Source: Desulfuromonadaceae bacterium (GTDB lineage Bacteria > Desulfobacterota > Desulfuromonadia > Desulfuromonadales > UBA2294). From it: a DNA stretch of 16,773 nucleotides. Within the stretch, counting starts at the first letter, position 1; each line of letters opens with the position of its first letter. Both the position numbers and the translations under genes were made by a program. Below, piece after piece: positions 8,541-14,084 of the stretch. Location of the stretch: assembly GCA_024636225.1 (NCBI GenBank), contig JAGXHN010000032.1:1-16773 (forward strand), read 5' to 3'. Under the pieces are notes generated by a model. That model saw only the letters and a list, made by a program, of their open reading frames with translations, was not told the origin of the DNA and searched no databases.

Positions 8541-8867
8541 ATGAAGAAAGTTATTGCTTCAGGAATCGTTATCTGTTTTCTCAGTTTAAGCTTTGTCGCA
8601 CTGGCAGATAATGGCCCGGCGGAAATTGTACTGGAAAACAAGCAAGGGGCCGTTACCTTCAACCATCAGCAACATCAGGGTGCAATAGCCGATTGCTCAA
8701 CGTGTCACCACAACGGGGTTGATGCAGGTGGATGCCGAAGCTGCCATGACGGCGTGAAGGCGAGCGACAGTAAAAAAGCCTTTCATGCCCTTTGCAAAGA
8801 TTGCCACCAAAAGAGTGAATCGGGGAAAGTTGCCGGCAAAAAATGTTCGGAGTGTCACGTAAAATAA
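8541..8867 (+). CDS. Periplasmic tetraheme cytochrome c3-type (class III)
   Basis: This is a small electron-transfer cytochrome, 108 aa as precursor. A signal peptide covers about 1-22 (MKKVIASGIV, hydrophobic core, cleavage near ALA|DN). The mature part has four CXXCH heme sites at 52-56, 65-69, 85-89 and 102-106. Four extra histidines sit where class III cytochromes have their distal ligands: H42 and H45 in FNHQQH, H57 directly after the first CXXCH, and H82 in FHALC. All four hemes can therefore be bis-His. The mature chain of about 86 residues is near the lower end for a tetraheme c3, closer in size to triheme c7 proteins of Geobacter. The ATG at 8541 has a perfect AAGGAGGT ribosome site; a long upstream in-frame extension is not supported. 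Its maturation would need the CcsA/ResB machinery encoded later in the window. Confidence 0.95.
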   Translation: MKKVIASGIVICFLSLSFVALADNGPAEIVLENKQGAVTFNHQQHQGAIADCSTCHHNGVDAGGCRSCHDGVKASDSKKAFHALCKDCHQKSESGKVAGKKCSECHVK

Positions 8868-8947
8868 TCAAACATGCAGATAAGGGGAACCTTCTTCTCC
8901 ATCATTTCAAAAATGTTATACTAATATATTCTTTTTACTTTTTTTTC

Positions 8948-8976
8948 TTGAAATTATGTGAGAATAGCGATATAGT
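8948..8976 (+). promoter_or_regulatory. Sigma-70 promoter for a candidate small RNA
   Basis: TTGAAA (8948-8953) and TATAGT (8971-8976) are separated by exactly 17 bases, in the intergenic region after the cytochrome gene. Predicted transcription start is near 8983. No coding sequence follows on this strand before the strong terminator at 9014-9056. Confidence 0.6.
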
Positions 8977-8982
8977 TACTTC

Positions 8983-9056
8983 GAGCTTTGGCTGGAAACA
9001 GACCAAAGATCCTGATCCCGTACACACCCCCCCTCCGTGTACGGGATCTTTTTTTT
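8983..9056 (+). ncRNA. Candidate small RNA (about 74 nt), two hairpins, C-rich anti-SD loop
   Basis: This is a predicted transcript between the cytochrome gene and the convergent DUF3108 gene. The first hairpin is CTTTGG-CTG (8986-8994), a GAAA tetraloop (8995-8998), CAG (8999-9001), one bulged A and CCAAAG (9003-9008): nine base pairs with a GNRA cap. The second is the intrinsic terminator (12-bp stem, T8 tail) whose 11-base loop is ACCCCCCCTCC. The CCUCC in the loop is complementary to the GGAGG core of ribosome sites, as in C-rich-loop small RNAs known from other bacteria. No homologous RNA family is recognised. The alternative is that both hairpins are simply the 3' end of the cytochrome mRNA. 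Confidence 0.45.
9014..9056 (+). terminator. Strong rho-independent terminator
   Basis: GATCCCGTACAC (9014-9025), an 11-base C-rich loop (9026-9036) and GTGTACGGGATC (9037-9048) make a perfect 12-bp stem followed by eight T's. It ends transcripts from the cytochrome side. On the minus strand no T-run follows, so it would not serve the convergent DUF3108 gene. Confidence 0.93.
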
Positions 9057-9094
9057 AAAATTGTACTATGTTTAAAAGCTCTCAAATAAGCGGC

Positions 9095-9895
9095 TCAACG
9101 CATTACCCCACGAATATCCCCCATGCCGACAATACTCTCGATAACGCCACGAGCCGGATTCCCTGCACGATCATACCAGACGTAAATCGTACCTTCCTTG
9201 GTATCAAAAATCTCCTTATCAACAGAAAATCGACACAACATCCCCCCTTTTGGAAAGAAGTTCGAATCAGGTCGTTGTCGGTCCGTCAAAATTTCAATCT
9301 TAATCAGACCGACATCTGTCCCCCCGAAAGCCGGTATTTCATAAGTCAAACCCGGTATGAGCGGTCCGTAAACTCCGGTAATCAGATTGGCATAAGCAGT
9401 AAGAATGTCGACCGGCATCTCTGCTGCAAACGGCAGATGCTTCTCCCACCACTGTACACCATCGGCGATTTTAGAGACGCTGATCTCCCCATTATCCGGA
9501 TCAAAAGCATAATGTTTGATGCGGATTTTTTTTGATTTGCCTTTACCCTTCTCAATAGAGGAATCGTGCGTCAAGGTGATAAGATTCCCATGTTCCTGTT
9601 TCTGCATTAAAGTTTCATACGATTGGATTCTGTGACTGGTCAACCAGGCAGAGACGCCTCTGGTTTTGGCCGACAACCGGGCGCGATACGTATTAGATTG
9701 TTCCCCTTTTTCCAGGCTGAAAAAACCGTCAGCAACATGATCCATCCAGAGAAAAGCAATTTTATAGCGCAGATCGGTTCCGACCAATTCTTCAATTGTC
9801 GGAAAAGTATCGGCTGCTGCAAAAGAGTCAGCATGCAATGAAGTGGAATTTATCACAAAATAACAGACAGAAAAAAGCAGCAGTACTCGAATCAT
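9095..9895 (-). CDS. Secreted DUF3108-type protein of unknown function
   Basis: This 266-aa exported protein begins MIRVLLLFSVCYFVIN, with a likely signal-peptide cleavage near residue 22 (SLHA|DS). The mature part resembles the DUF3108 family by pattern: an opening LRYKIAFLWMDHVADGFFSLEKG, a middle section of alternating charged beta strands (KGKGKSKKIRIKHYAFDPDNGE), a VDILTAYANL segment, and an ending EGTIYVWYDRAGNPARGV. DUF3108 members are periplasmic, predicted beta-rich and functionally uncharacterised. I chose the ATG at 9893-9895 because the signal peptide begins there; an upstream TTG would add 17 residues and spoil it. The ribosome site (GGGA) is weak. The gene is alone on its strand, convergent with the candidate sRNA and divergent from the ArsR gene. 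Confidence 0.85.
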   Translation of the reverse strand: MIRVLLLFSVCYFVINSTSLHADSFAAADTFPTIEELVGTDLRYKIAFLWMDHVADGFFSLEKGEQSNTYRARLSAKTRGVSAWLTSHRIQSYETLMQKQEHGNLITLTHDSSIEKGKGKSKKIRIKHYAFDPDNGEISVSKIADGVQWWEKHLPFAAEMPVDILTAYANLITGVYGPLIPGLTYEIPAFGGTDVGLIKIEILTDRQRPDSNFFPKGGMLCRFSVDKEIFDTKEGTIYVWYDRAGNPARGVIESIVGMGDIRGVMR

Positions 9896-9911
9896 GATAG
9901 TCCCAAGCCAG

Positions 9912-9940
9912 AATAATGTGACGAAACAAAAAGAGGTCAA
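9912..9940 (-). promoter_or_regulatory. Candidate promoter of the DUF3108 gene
   Basis: On the minus strand TTGACC (9940-9935) and ATTATT (9917-9912) are 17 bases apart and about 20 bases upstream of the ATG. The -35 is good, the -10 poor. Confidence 0.4.
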
Positions 9941-10005
9941 GAACAATCTTAGCAGATTACCATTTACAAAGGAAAATGGCAGAAAAATTTAAAGAGAATT
10001 CCAGC

Positions 10006-10035
10006 TTGACAAACAGCTTCAGGCCCTATTAATAT
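10006..10035 (+). promoter_or_regulatory. Sigma-70 promoter of the arsR-family gene
   Basis: A consensus TTGACA (10006-10011) and TAATAT (10030-10035) are separated by 18 bases, about 45 bp upstream of the ArsR start codon. The -10 box overlaps the tandem repeat described next, which fits autorepression. Confidence 0.65.
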
Positions 10036-10051
10036 CCATATATTCATATCC
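10032..10051 (+). promoter_or_regulatory. Putative ArsR operator: tandem ATATYCAT repeats
   Basis: ATATCCAT (10032-10039), ATATTCAT (10040-10047) and a partial ATCC (10048-10051) repeat every 8 bases, overlapping the -10 box and the expected start of transcription. ArsR/SmtB proteins typically bind AT-rich sites containing ATAT..CATAT-like halves at this position. Which bases are contacted is inference. Confidence 0.4.
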
Positions 10052-10077
10052 AGAGTAGATCGAAGGGATAATATGTT

Positions 10078-10383
10078 ATGAGCCAGGTGGAGTTTAAGAA
10101 GGAAAATAATTATGATCGTGAGGCCGAAATCCTCAAAGTCCTCGGTCATCCGGTGCGGCTCAAGATCATTGCCGGATTAATTTCGGAAAGCTGTAATGTC
10201 AAAAAAATCTGGGAGTGTCTCGGACTTCCTCAGGCGACAGTTTCCCAGCATCTCGCACTGTTGAAAAACAAAGGGATCATCGAGGGGAAGCGCAACGGCG
10301 TCGAAGTCTTTTACCAGGTTGTCAACCCGGAGACCAGAGCGGTTGTCGAAGCAATTTTTGGTGCACCATCCTGTAGTGTCTGA
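10078..10383 (+). CDS. ArsR/SmtB-family winged-helix transcriptional repressor
   Basis: This 101-aa protein has a single winged-helix domain. LKVLGHPVRLKIIAGL (19-34) is the family's opening helix pair, GLPQATVSQHLALLKNKGII (49-68) the recognition helix, and GKRNGVEVFYQVVNP the wing. The classical arsenic-binding CVC motif is absent. Cysteines are C39 (in ESCNV, the alpha-2 position), C47 and C99 near the C-terminus. C39 plus a C-terminal cysteine about 60 residues away resembles the persulfide-sensing BigR/SqrR group; this is inference from layout, and metal sensing is not excluded. No transporter, arsenate reductase or sulfur gene is adjacent, so its targets are probably itself and unlinked genes, or the divergent DUF3108 gene. 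The start is the ATG at 10078, because an ATG five bases upstream meets a stop at once. Confidence 0.9.
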   Translation: MSQVEFKKENNYDREAEILKVLGHPVRLKIIAGLISESCNVKKIWECLGLPQATVSQHLALLKNKGIIEGKRNGVEVFYQVVNPETRAVVEAIFGAPSCSV

Positions 10384-10411
10384 TCCCGTTCTTTAAACGC
10401 GAATTCTGCCG

Positions 10412-11212
10412 TTACAACCCTTTTTGACATATGACATACAAAACGTTGTAAGTCGCCCGCACCCCTTTTTCCGAATGATAATGGTGCCGATACAATTGTT
10501 CCATTTCGAATAGAACTCTTCTCGGAAACAGCCCGGTCGATTTATTGATTGAAGCGTTTTGCGCCCCGATCTTTTTCAAGCCGACCAGCAGATCACGAAA
10601 AGAATCGTGATACTCCTCTTCAGTTTTGACCATACTCTCAACCTGGCAAAATCCAGCTTCACGCAACGCCTGACAGACCGCTTCTTCTTCCGGGAATGAT
10701 TGAAAATGAAACGGGCGCTGCGAGCCGTTCCGTTGCAGAGAGCGGCGCAAAACATCCTCGAGTTCATGCAGCGTTCCAGTAGAGAACAGAGCAAATGCAA
10801 AGCGGCCACCAGGTTGCAGGATACGGCAGGTCTCATCAAAGGCGGCTTTAAGATCTTCGACCCACTGATAAACTGAAGATGAGAGAACCAGGCCAAAAGT
10901 TTCAGAACGAAACGGAAGCCCGCGGGCATCGGCATCAACAGCAAAAGATCCGGCAAGCTTAAGATGAGCGGAGAGGGTCATCTCATGCGCCAGATCGCTC
11001 ACTGTGAGGGAGATATCAGGAAATCGTTCAAGAAGCCTGGTCCCCACCGCTCCGGTTCCGGTGCCGATATCGAGGGCCGAACCAAAAATCGAGTCTGCAG
11101 TCGCCATAGTGACAAGTTTTTCAGCTACTTTTTTCTGCACCTGAGCATATCGATCATATTCGTCTGCATGATTTGAAAAATTGCGCCGAATCTGCCCGTT
11201 ATCAAGATTCAA
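10412..11212 (-). CDS. bioC: Malonyl-[ACP] O-methyltransferase BioC
   Basis: BioC methylates malonyl-ACP with S-adenosylmethionine, disguising it so that fatty-acid synthesis can build pimeloyl-ACP methyl ester for biotin. The 266-aa protein has the BioC N-terminal signature RRNFSNHADEYDRYAQVQ (9-26), SAM motif I ALDIGTGTGAVG (46-57), acidic VSDLAHEM (71-78), the ADARGLPFRSETFGLVLSS segment, YQWVEDL and the post-motif LQPGGRFAFALFS. It is the last gene of the biotin operon. The start is TTG at 11210-11212, with AAGGAG seven bases upstream inside the end of bioH; the two genes overlap by 11 bp, so translation is probably coupled. The reading frame is intact. It converges on the arsR gene with only 28 bp between the stops and no visible terminator. 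Confidence 0.93.
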   Translation of the reverse strand: MNLDNGQIRRNFSNHADEYDRYAQVQKKVAEKLVTMATADSIFGSALDIGTGTGAVGTRLLERFPDISLTVSDLAHEMTLSAHLKLAGSFAVDADARGLPFRSETFGLVLSSSVYQWVEDLKAAFDETCRILQPGGRFAFALFSTGTLHELEDVLRRSLQRNGSQRPFHFQSFPEEEAVCQALREAGFCQVESMVKTEEEYHDSFRDLLVGLKKIGAQNASINKSTGLFPRRVLFEMEQLYRHHYHSEKGVRATYNVLYVICQKGL

Positions 11213-11998
11213 GTAAAAACTCCTTCCAGAGAGATTGGCTGCGCTCTGGATAGCTCAAAAATGGGGCATGACCGACATGATCCCACAAAGATGTTTCAGC
11301 ATTCGGGATCTGTTCCGCAAGAAACAGTCCGGCAGAGACCGGGATGACCGTATCGGCCCGGCCGTGATGGATCAGGGTCGGTATGCGAATATTTTTCAGT
11401 TCCCCCCTGAGATCGCCACTTTTAAGTGTGGCCAACGCCGCCAGCCCCGCTTTTGCCTCTGGCAGAATTGATCGAGCACGCACCTTTTCGGCAAACTCTT
11501 TGTCTCGCTTCTCCCCAGCAAACAGCATTGCGGCAAAGTCATTAAAAGTTGTTCGGGGATCTCGATGAAACTGCCTCTCCATGACACGGACCTGACTTTT
11601 CGGCAAGCCACCCTCCCAATCAGCACCCTGACAAAATTTTGGTGTCGATGAAACCAGAATCAATCGTTTTATCGGCAAAGAACCGTTTGCTGCAAGGCGG
11701 ATGGCCACCTGACCTCCGAGCGACCAGCCGAGCATAAAAAAACTCTCTAAATTTAAAGATTCAAGCCACTGCAAAATGTCCGCGGCAAAATAATCGAGGG
11801 TATAATGATCGCCAGGATAGACTCCCCATGTCCGCGTAAATCAGGGACCAAAAGCCGAAAGTTTTGCACTAACGGGTGGATCGAATGTGAAAATATTGCG
11901 GACGACATCGCCCAACCATGCAGGAGCACCAGAGCGGGTCCCTGACCGGAGTCGAGATAATGCAGCTGCTGACCGTTCGTCATGGTAAAGCGCTTCAC
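11202..11998 (-). pseudogene. bioH: BioH-like carboxylesterase, frame broken by a one-base shift
   Basis: This alpha/beta hydrolase is in the BioH position, where it would hydrolyse pimeloyl-ACP methyl ester made with BioC. It is split between two frames. The first part (from GTG at 11996-11998) gives MKRFTMTNGQQLHYLDSG, LLHGWAM and LVPDLRGHGES. After the serine codon near 11819-11821 the frame must move by one base to continue YPGDHYTLDYFAADILQWLE, then nucleophile motif GWSLGGQ, acid GRADTVIP and histidine GHVGHAPF-like (DHVGHAPF). All catalytic motifs survive, and the total of about 265 residues is normal. Unshifted, translation stops soon after. No slippery heptamer is seen, so a one-base deletion or sequencing error is likelier than programmed shifting. 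The GTG start overlaps the bioF stop (GTGA) and has AAGGTG five bases upstream. Confidence 0.85.
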
Positions 11999-13170
11999 AC
12001 TGACACCTTCGTAACCACGCGGCAAATTGCCTCTGCGGCCGTTTTTAACTCATGAGGATCGTGAGTCGCCATCAGAGTTGCCCGAAGGCGACAGGCGCCA
12101 TCCGCTACGGTCGGTGGCCGGATCCCCTGCACAAACAGACCCTGATCGAACAGTTGACCAGCCGCCGCCATCGTAACGGCCGGTGTTCGGGTCATGATCG
12201 GGACAATCTGAGTGGTTGTTACGCCGATATCACAACCACCGGTCACCAGTAACCGAGTGAAAAGCTGACGATTCTCTTCCAGTCTCTGACGTAGATCCGC
12301 ACCCTCCTGACTCTCGACAATATCGAGTGCAGCGATCGCTGCCGCCGGTATCGCCGGAGGGAGACTGGTCGAGAAGATAAACGGACGACAACGATTAATC
12401 AGGGTGTCGACAATCGTCCGGGAGGCAGCGAGATATGCACCACTGCCGCCGAGCCCTTTGCCGAGGGTCCCCATTTGCAGATCGATCTCTGTCAGACAAC
12501 CTTGCGCTTCACTGCTTCCCCGCCCGTTTTCACCCAGCACTCCGGTCCCGTGCGCATCATCAACCATCAAAAGAGCGTCATATCGATCTTTAAGACGACA
12601 CAACTCAGCCAATGGGGCACAATCACCATCCATACTGAAAACCCCATCAGTAACGATCAACCAGCGCCCTTTGCGACCTTGCACCTCCGCAATCATTAAC
12701 GATCCCAGTGCCGCAACATCGGCATGGGGATAGACAACGGTCCGGGTAGCAGAGAGCCGGCAGCCGTCAATAATTGAAGCATGGTTGTATTCGTCGGAGA
12801 AGATCAGGTCGTTTGGTCCGAGCAGACTGCTCAAAATACCGGTATTGGCTGCGTAACCACTGTTGAACAGCAATGCTGCCTCGGTCTGTTTGAAAGAAGC
12901 CATCCGCTCTTCAAATCTGGCGTGCAGCCGCATCGATCCCGAGATCAGGCGGCTACCGGTACTTCCGACGCCATAATCGCGGGTTGCACACAAAGCCGCT
13001 TCAATCATGGCCGGATGATTCGCCAGACCGAGATAATTGTTGGAACAGAGCATCAGGACACTTTCCCCGTCCAGCTGCACATGAGTCGTCTGCTCACCAT
13101 CAACAACTCGAAGTCGACGAAACATATCGGCGTCGCGTAACTGTTGAAGATGTTGCTGCCACTGTTTCAT
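11995..13170 (-). CDS. bioF: 8-amino-7-oxononanoate synthase
   Basis: This PLP enzyme condenses a pimeloyl thioester with L-alanine to form 8-amino-7-oxononanoate, the first step of biotin ring assembly. At 391 aa it has the usual length. Visible are SNNYLGL (43-49), GSTGSRLISG (69-78), NSGYAANTG (103-111), H130 in the EYNHASIIDG segment that stacks on PLP, D204/H207 in VDDAHGTG, and the PLP lysine K238 in GTLGKGLGGSG. The related 2-amino-3-ketobutyrate ligase has the same fold, but the biotin context settles the role. ATG at 13168-13170 follows GGAGGGG; it overlaps the bioW stop as ATGA, and its own stop overlaps the bioH start, so translation is coupled along the operon. Depending on upstream supply it may accept pimeloyl-CoA (from BioW), pimeloyl-ACP (from BioC/BioH), or both. 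Confidence 0.95.
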   Translation of the reverse strand: MKQWQQHLQQLRDADMFRRLRVVDGEQTTHVQLDGESVLMLCSNNYLGLANHPAMIEAALCATRDYGVGSTGSRLISGSMRLHARFEERMASFKQTEAALLFNSGYAANTGILSSLLGPNDLIFSDEYNHASIIDGCRLSATRTVVYPHADVAALGSLMIAEVQGRKGRWLIVTDGVFSMDGDCAPLAELCRLKDRYDALLMVDDAHGTGVLGENGRGSSEAQGCLTEIDLQMGTLGKGLGGSGAYLAASRTIVDTLINRCRPFIFSTSLPPAIPAAAIAALDIVESQEGADLRQRLEENRQLFTRLLVTGGCDIGVTTTQIVPIMTRTPAVTMAAAGQLFDQGLFVQGIRPPTVADGACRLRATLMATHDPHELKTAAEAICRVVTKVSV

Positions 13171-13952
13171 TCTCTCCCCTCCAGTGTACGAATGGTACCA
13201 TGCCGATCAGCAAGGAACGGAGTCTGTTCCAGAAAGGCTATTGTTGCTGTCAAATCGGCATCAGGCTGTACAAAAAATGCGCGCCCGCCCCGCAGATCTC
13301 CGAGTGGCTTCAACTGAGCGAAACGACAATATCCAGTCTTTTGCGAAGCGACATAACCAGCCGTGTAATCGGCGGCATCCGACCAGCAGAGTTCGGCCAC
13401 AACAGACGGAGCTGCCAGAACTTTAGCCGCCAGAACCAATGCTTCACGCGTCCGAAGATGGCTGAGATCGTACTGTTGCAACAGTGTTGTCAGAGAAAGA
13501 GAGGCTGCAGTGGTCAGATCGAGACGGGTCGCCCGAACACCGCGAGTATGATCTTTTTCCAGCCGTTCTCCAGAGCTGGCATCAATCAGCATCGCCCCGC
13601 GCATGGCACACCCGGCCACAGACGCACCGTTCGCAATCGCAGCCATTGCCCGCAAAGCACTCAACTCCGTTACGCCCGCCTCAACCAGAACAGCAACCGC
13701 CTCCTTGCGCCCCTGCTCGTAGCCAACCTGTGGCATGAGAGCGATCGAAGGGATCGCACCGAACTCAATCTGTTCCGACAGAATTTTATCGACTGAGACG
13801 CTTACCGTATCGGGAGAGAGGCGCAGCGCCCGCTGCAACAAATCGGTCGTGACAGATTCGACCTGTTCAGGCGGCACCAATCTTTCTGCTCCACTCAGAT
13901 GTCTTGAGTCGCGCTCTGCATGCATTCTTACGCTGTAAAATATTGAGTTCAT
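13167..13952 (-). CDS. bioW: 6-carboxyhexanoate-CoA ligase (pimeloyl-CoA synthetase)
   Basis: BioW activates free pimelate to pimeloyl-CoA with ATP and CoA. The 261-aa protein matches what I recall of Bacillus BioW along its length: FYSVRMHAERDSRHLSGAERL at the N-terminus, a RGAMLIDASSGERL segment, RGVRATRLDL, and the strongly conserved VVAELCWSDAADYTAGYVAS followed by GYCRF and GGRAFFV. Length is typical (Bacillus about 259). The start is ambiguous. An ATG at 13968-13970 lies inside the predicted promoter spacer, so the next ATG (13950-13952) is preferred; it has almost no leader and no ribosome site. It is the first gene of the operon, under a probable BirA operator. BioW is typical of Gram-positives and Aquifex; its presence beside bioC and bioH is unusual. 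Confidence 0.9.
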   Translation of the reverse strand: MNSIFYSVRMHAERDSRHLSGAERLVPPEQVESVTTDLLQRALRLSPDTVSVSVDKILSEQIEFGAIPSIALMPQVGYEQGRKEAVAVLVEAGVTELSALRAMAAIANGASVAGCAMRGAMLIDASSGERLEKDHTRGVRATRLDLTTAASLSLTTLLQQYDLSHLRTREALVLAAKVLAAPSVVAELCWSDAADYTAGYVASQKTGYCRFAQLKPLGDLRGGRAFFVQPDADLTATIAFLEQTPFLADRHGTIRTLEGRE

Positions 13953-13960
13953 CGCGGCAA

Positions 13961-13989
13961 AAATTATCATGCCGTTTCGGCCTTGTCAA
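13961..13989 (-). promoter_or_regulatory. Biotin operon promoter (bioW)
   Basis: On the minus strand a consensus TTGACA (13989-13984) and TAATTT (13966-13961) are separated by 17 bases. The expected transcription start, near 13954, is only about two bases before the preferred bioW ATG, so the message may be leaderless. The -35 box lies within one half of the BirA-type operator. Confidence 0.65.
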
Positions 13990-14014
13990 CCACACTAAAG
14001 ATAAACGTTAACGA
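13983..14014. promoter_or_regulatory. Probable BirA (biotin repressor) operator
   Basis: TTGTCAACC (13983-13991), 14 bases, then CGTTAACGA (14006-14014). The published bacterial BirA consensus is TTGTAAACC with a 14-16 base spacer and GGTTTACAA (or TTGTTAACC/GGTTAACAA). The left half matches 8 of 9 and the right half 6-7 of 9, with correct spacing. It overlaps the bioW -35 box and lies between bioW and the divergent ccsA, as expected for biotin repression of bioWFHC. Confidence 0.65.
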
Positions 14015-14042
14015 GTCTCCGCTTCCTGCAAAGATTTTTTTT

Positions 14043-14051
14043 TGCTACAAT
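14043..14051 (+). promoter_or_regulatory. Possible extended -10 promoter of ccsA-resB
   Basis: TGCTACAAT (14043-14051) matches an extended -10 element (TGN-TANAAT) about 34 bp before the ccsA start; no good -35 is seen 17 bases upstream, where a T-run lies instead. Confidence 0.35.
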
Positions 14052-14084
14052 TCGCAAAATTCATCAAGCCACTTCGGAGGATCC

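Noticed and set aside
8843..9058. 71-codon open frame after the cytochrome gene
   Set aside because: It overlaps the cytochrome end and runs through the promoter, hairpins and terminator of the candidate sRNA; no ribosome site.
9068..9535. 155-codon open frame on the plus strand opposite the DUF3108 gene
   Set aside because: It is antisense to a protein with signal peptide and family pattern, and begins just after a strong terminator with no promoter.
11819..11827. Programmed ribosomal frameshift in bioH
   Set aside because: No slippery heptamer, downstream pseudoknot or internal ribosome-like site is visible at the junction; mutation or sequence error is simpler.
12984..13796. 270-codon open frame on the plus strand across bioF and bioW
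   Set aside because: It lies antisense to two well-recognised biotin genes, has low-complexity composition and no ribosome site; it is a shadow of their codon use.
13983..14084. ATG at 13983 as the ccsA start
   Set aside because: It would add 34 polar residues before the first membrane segment and run through the BirA operator and promoter; GTG at 14085 has GGAGG directly upstream.
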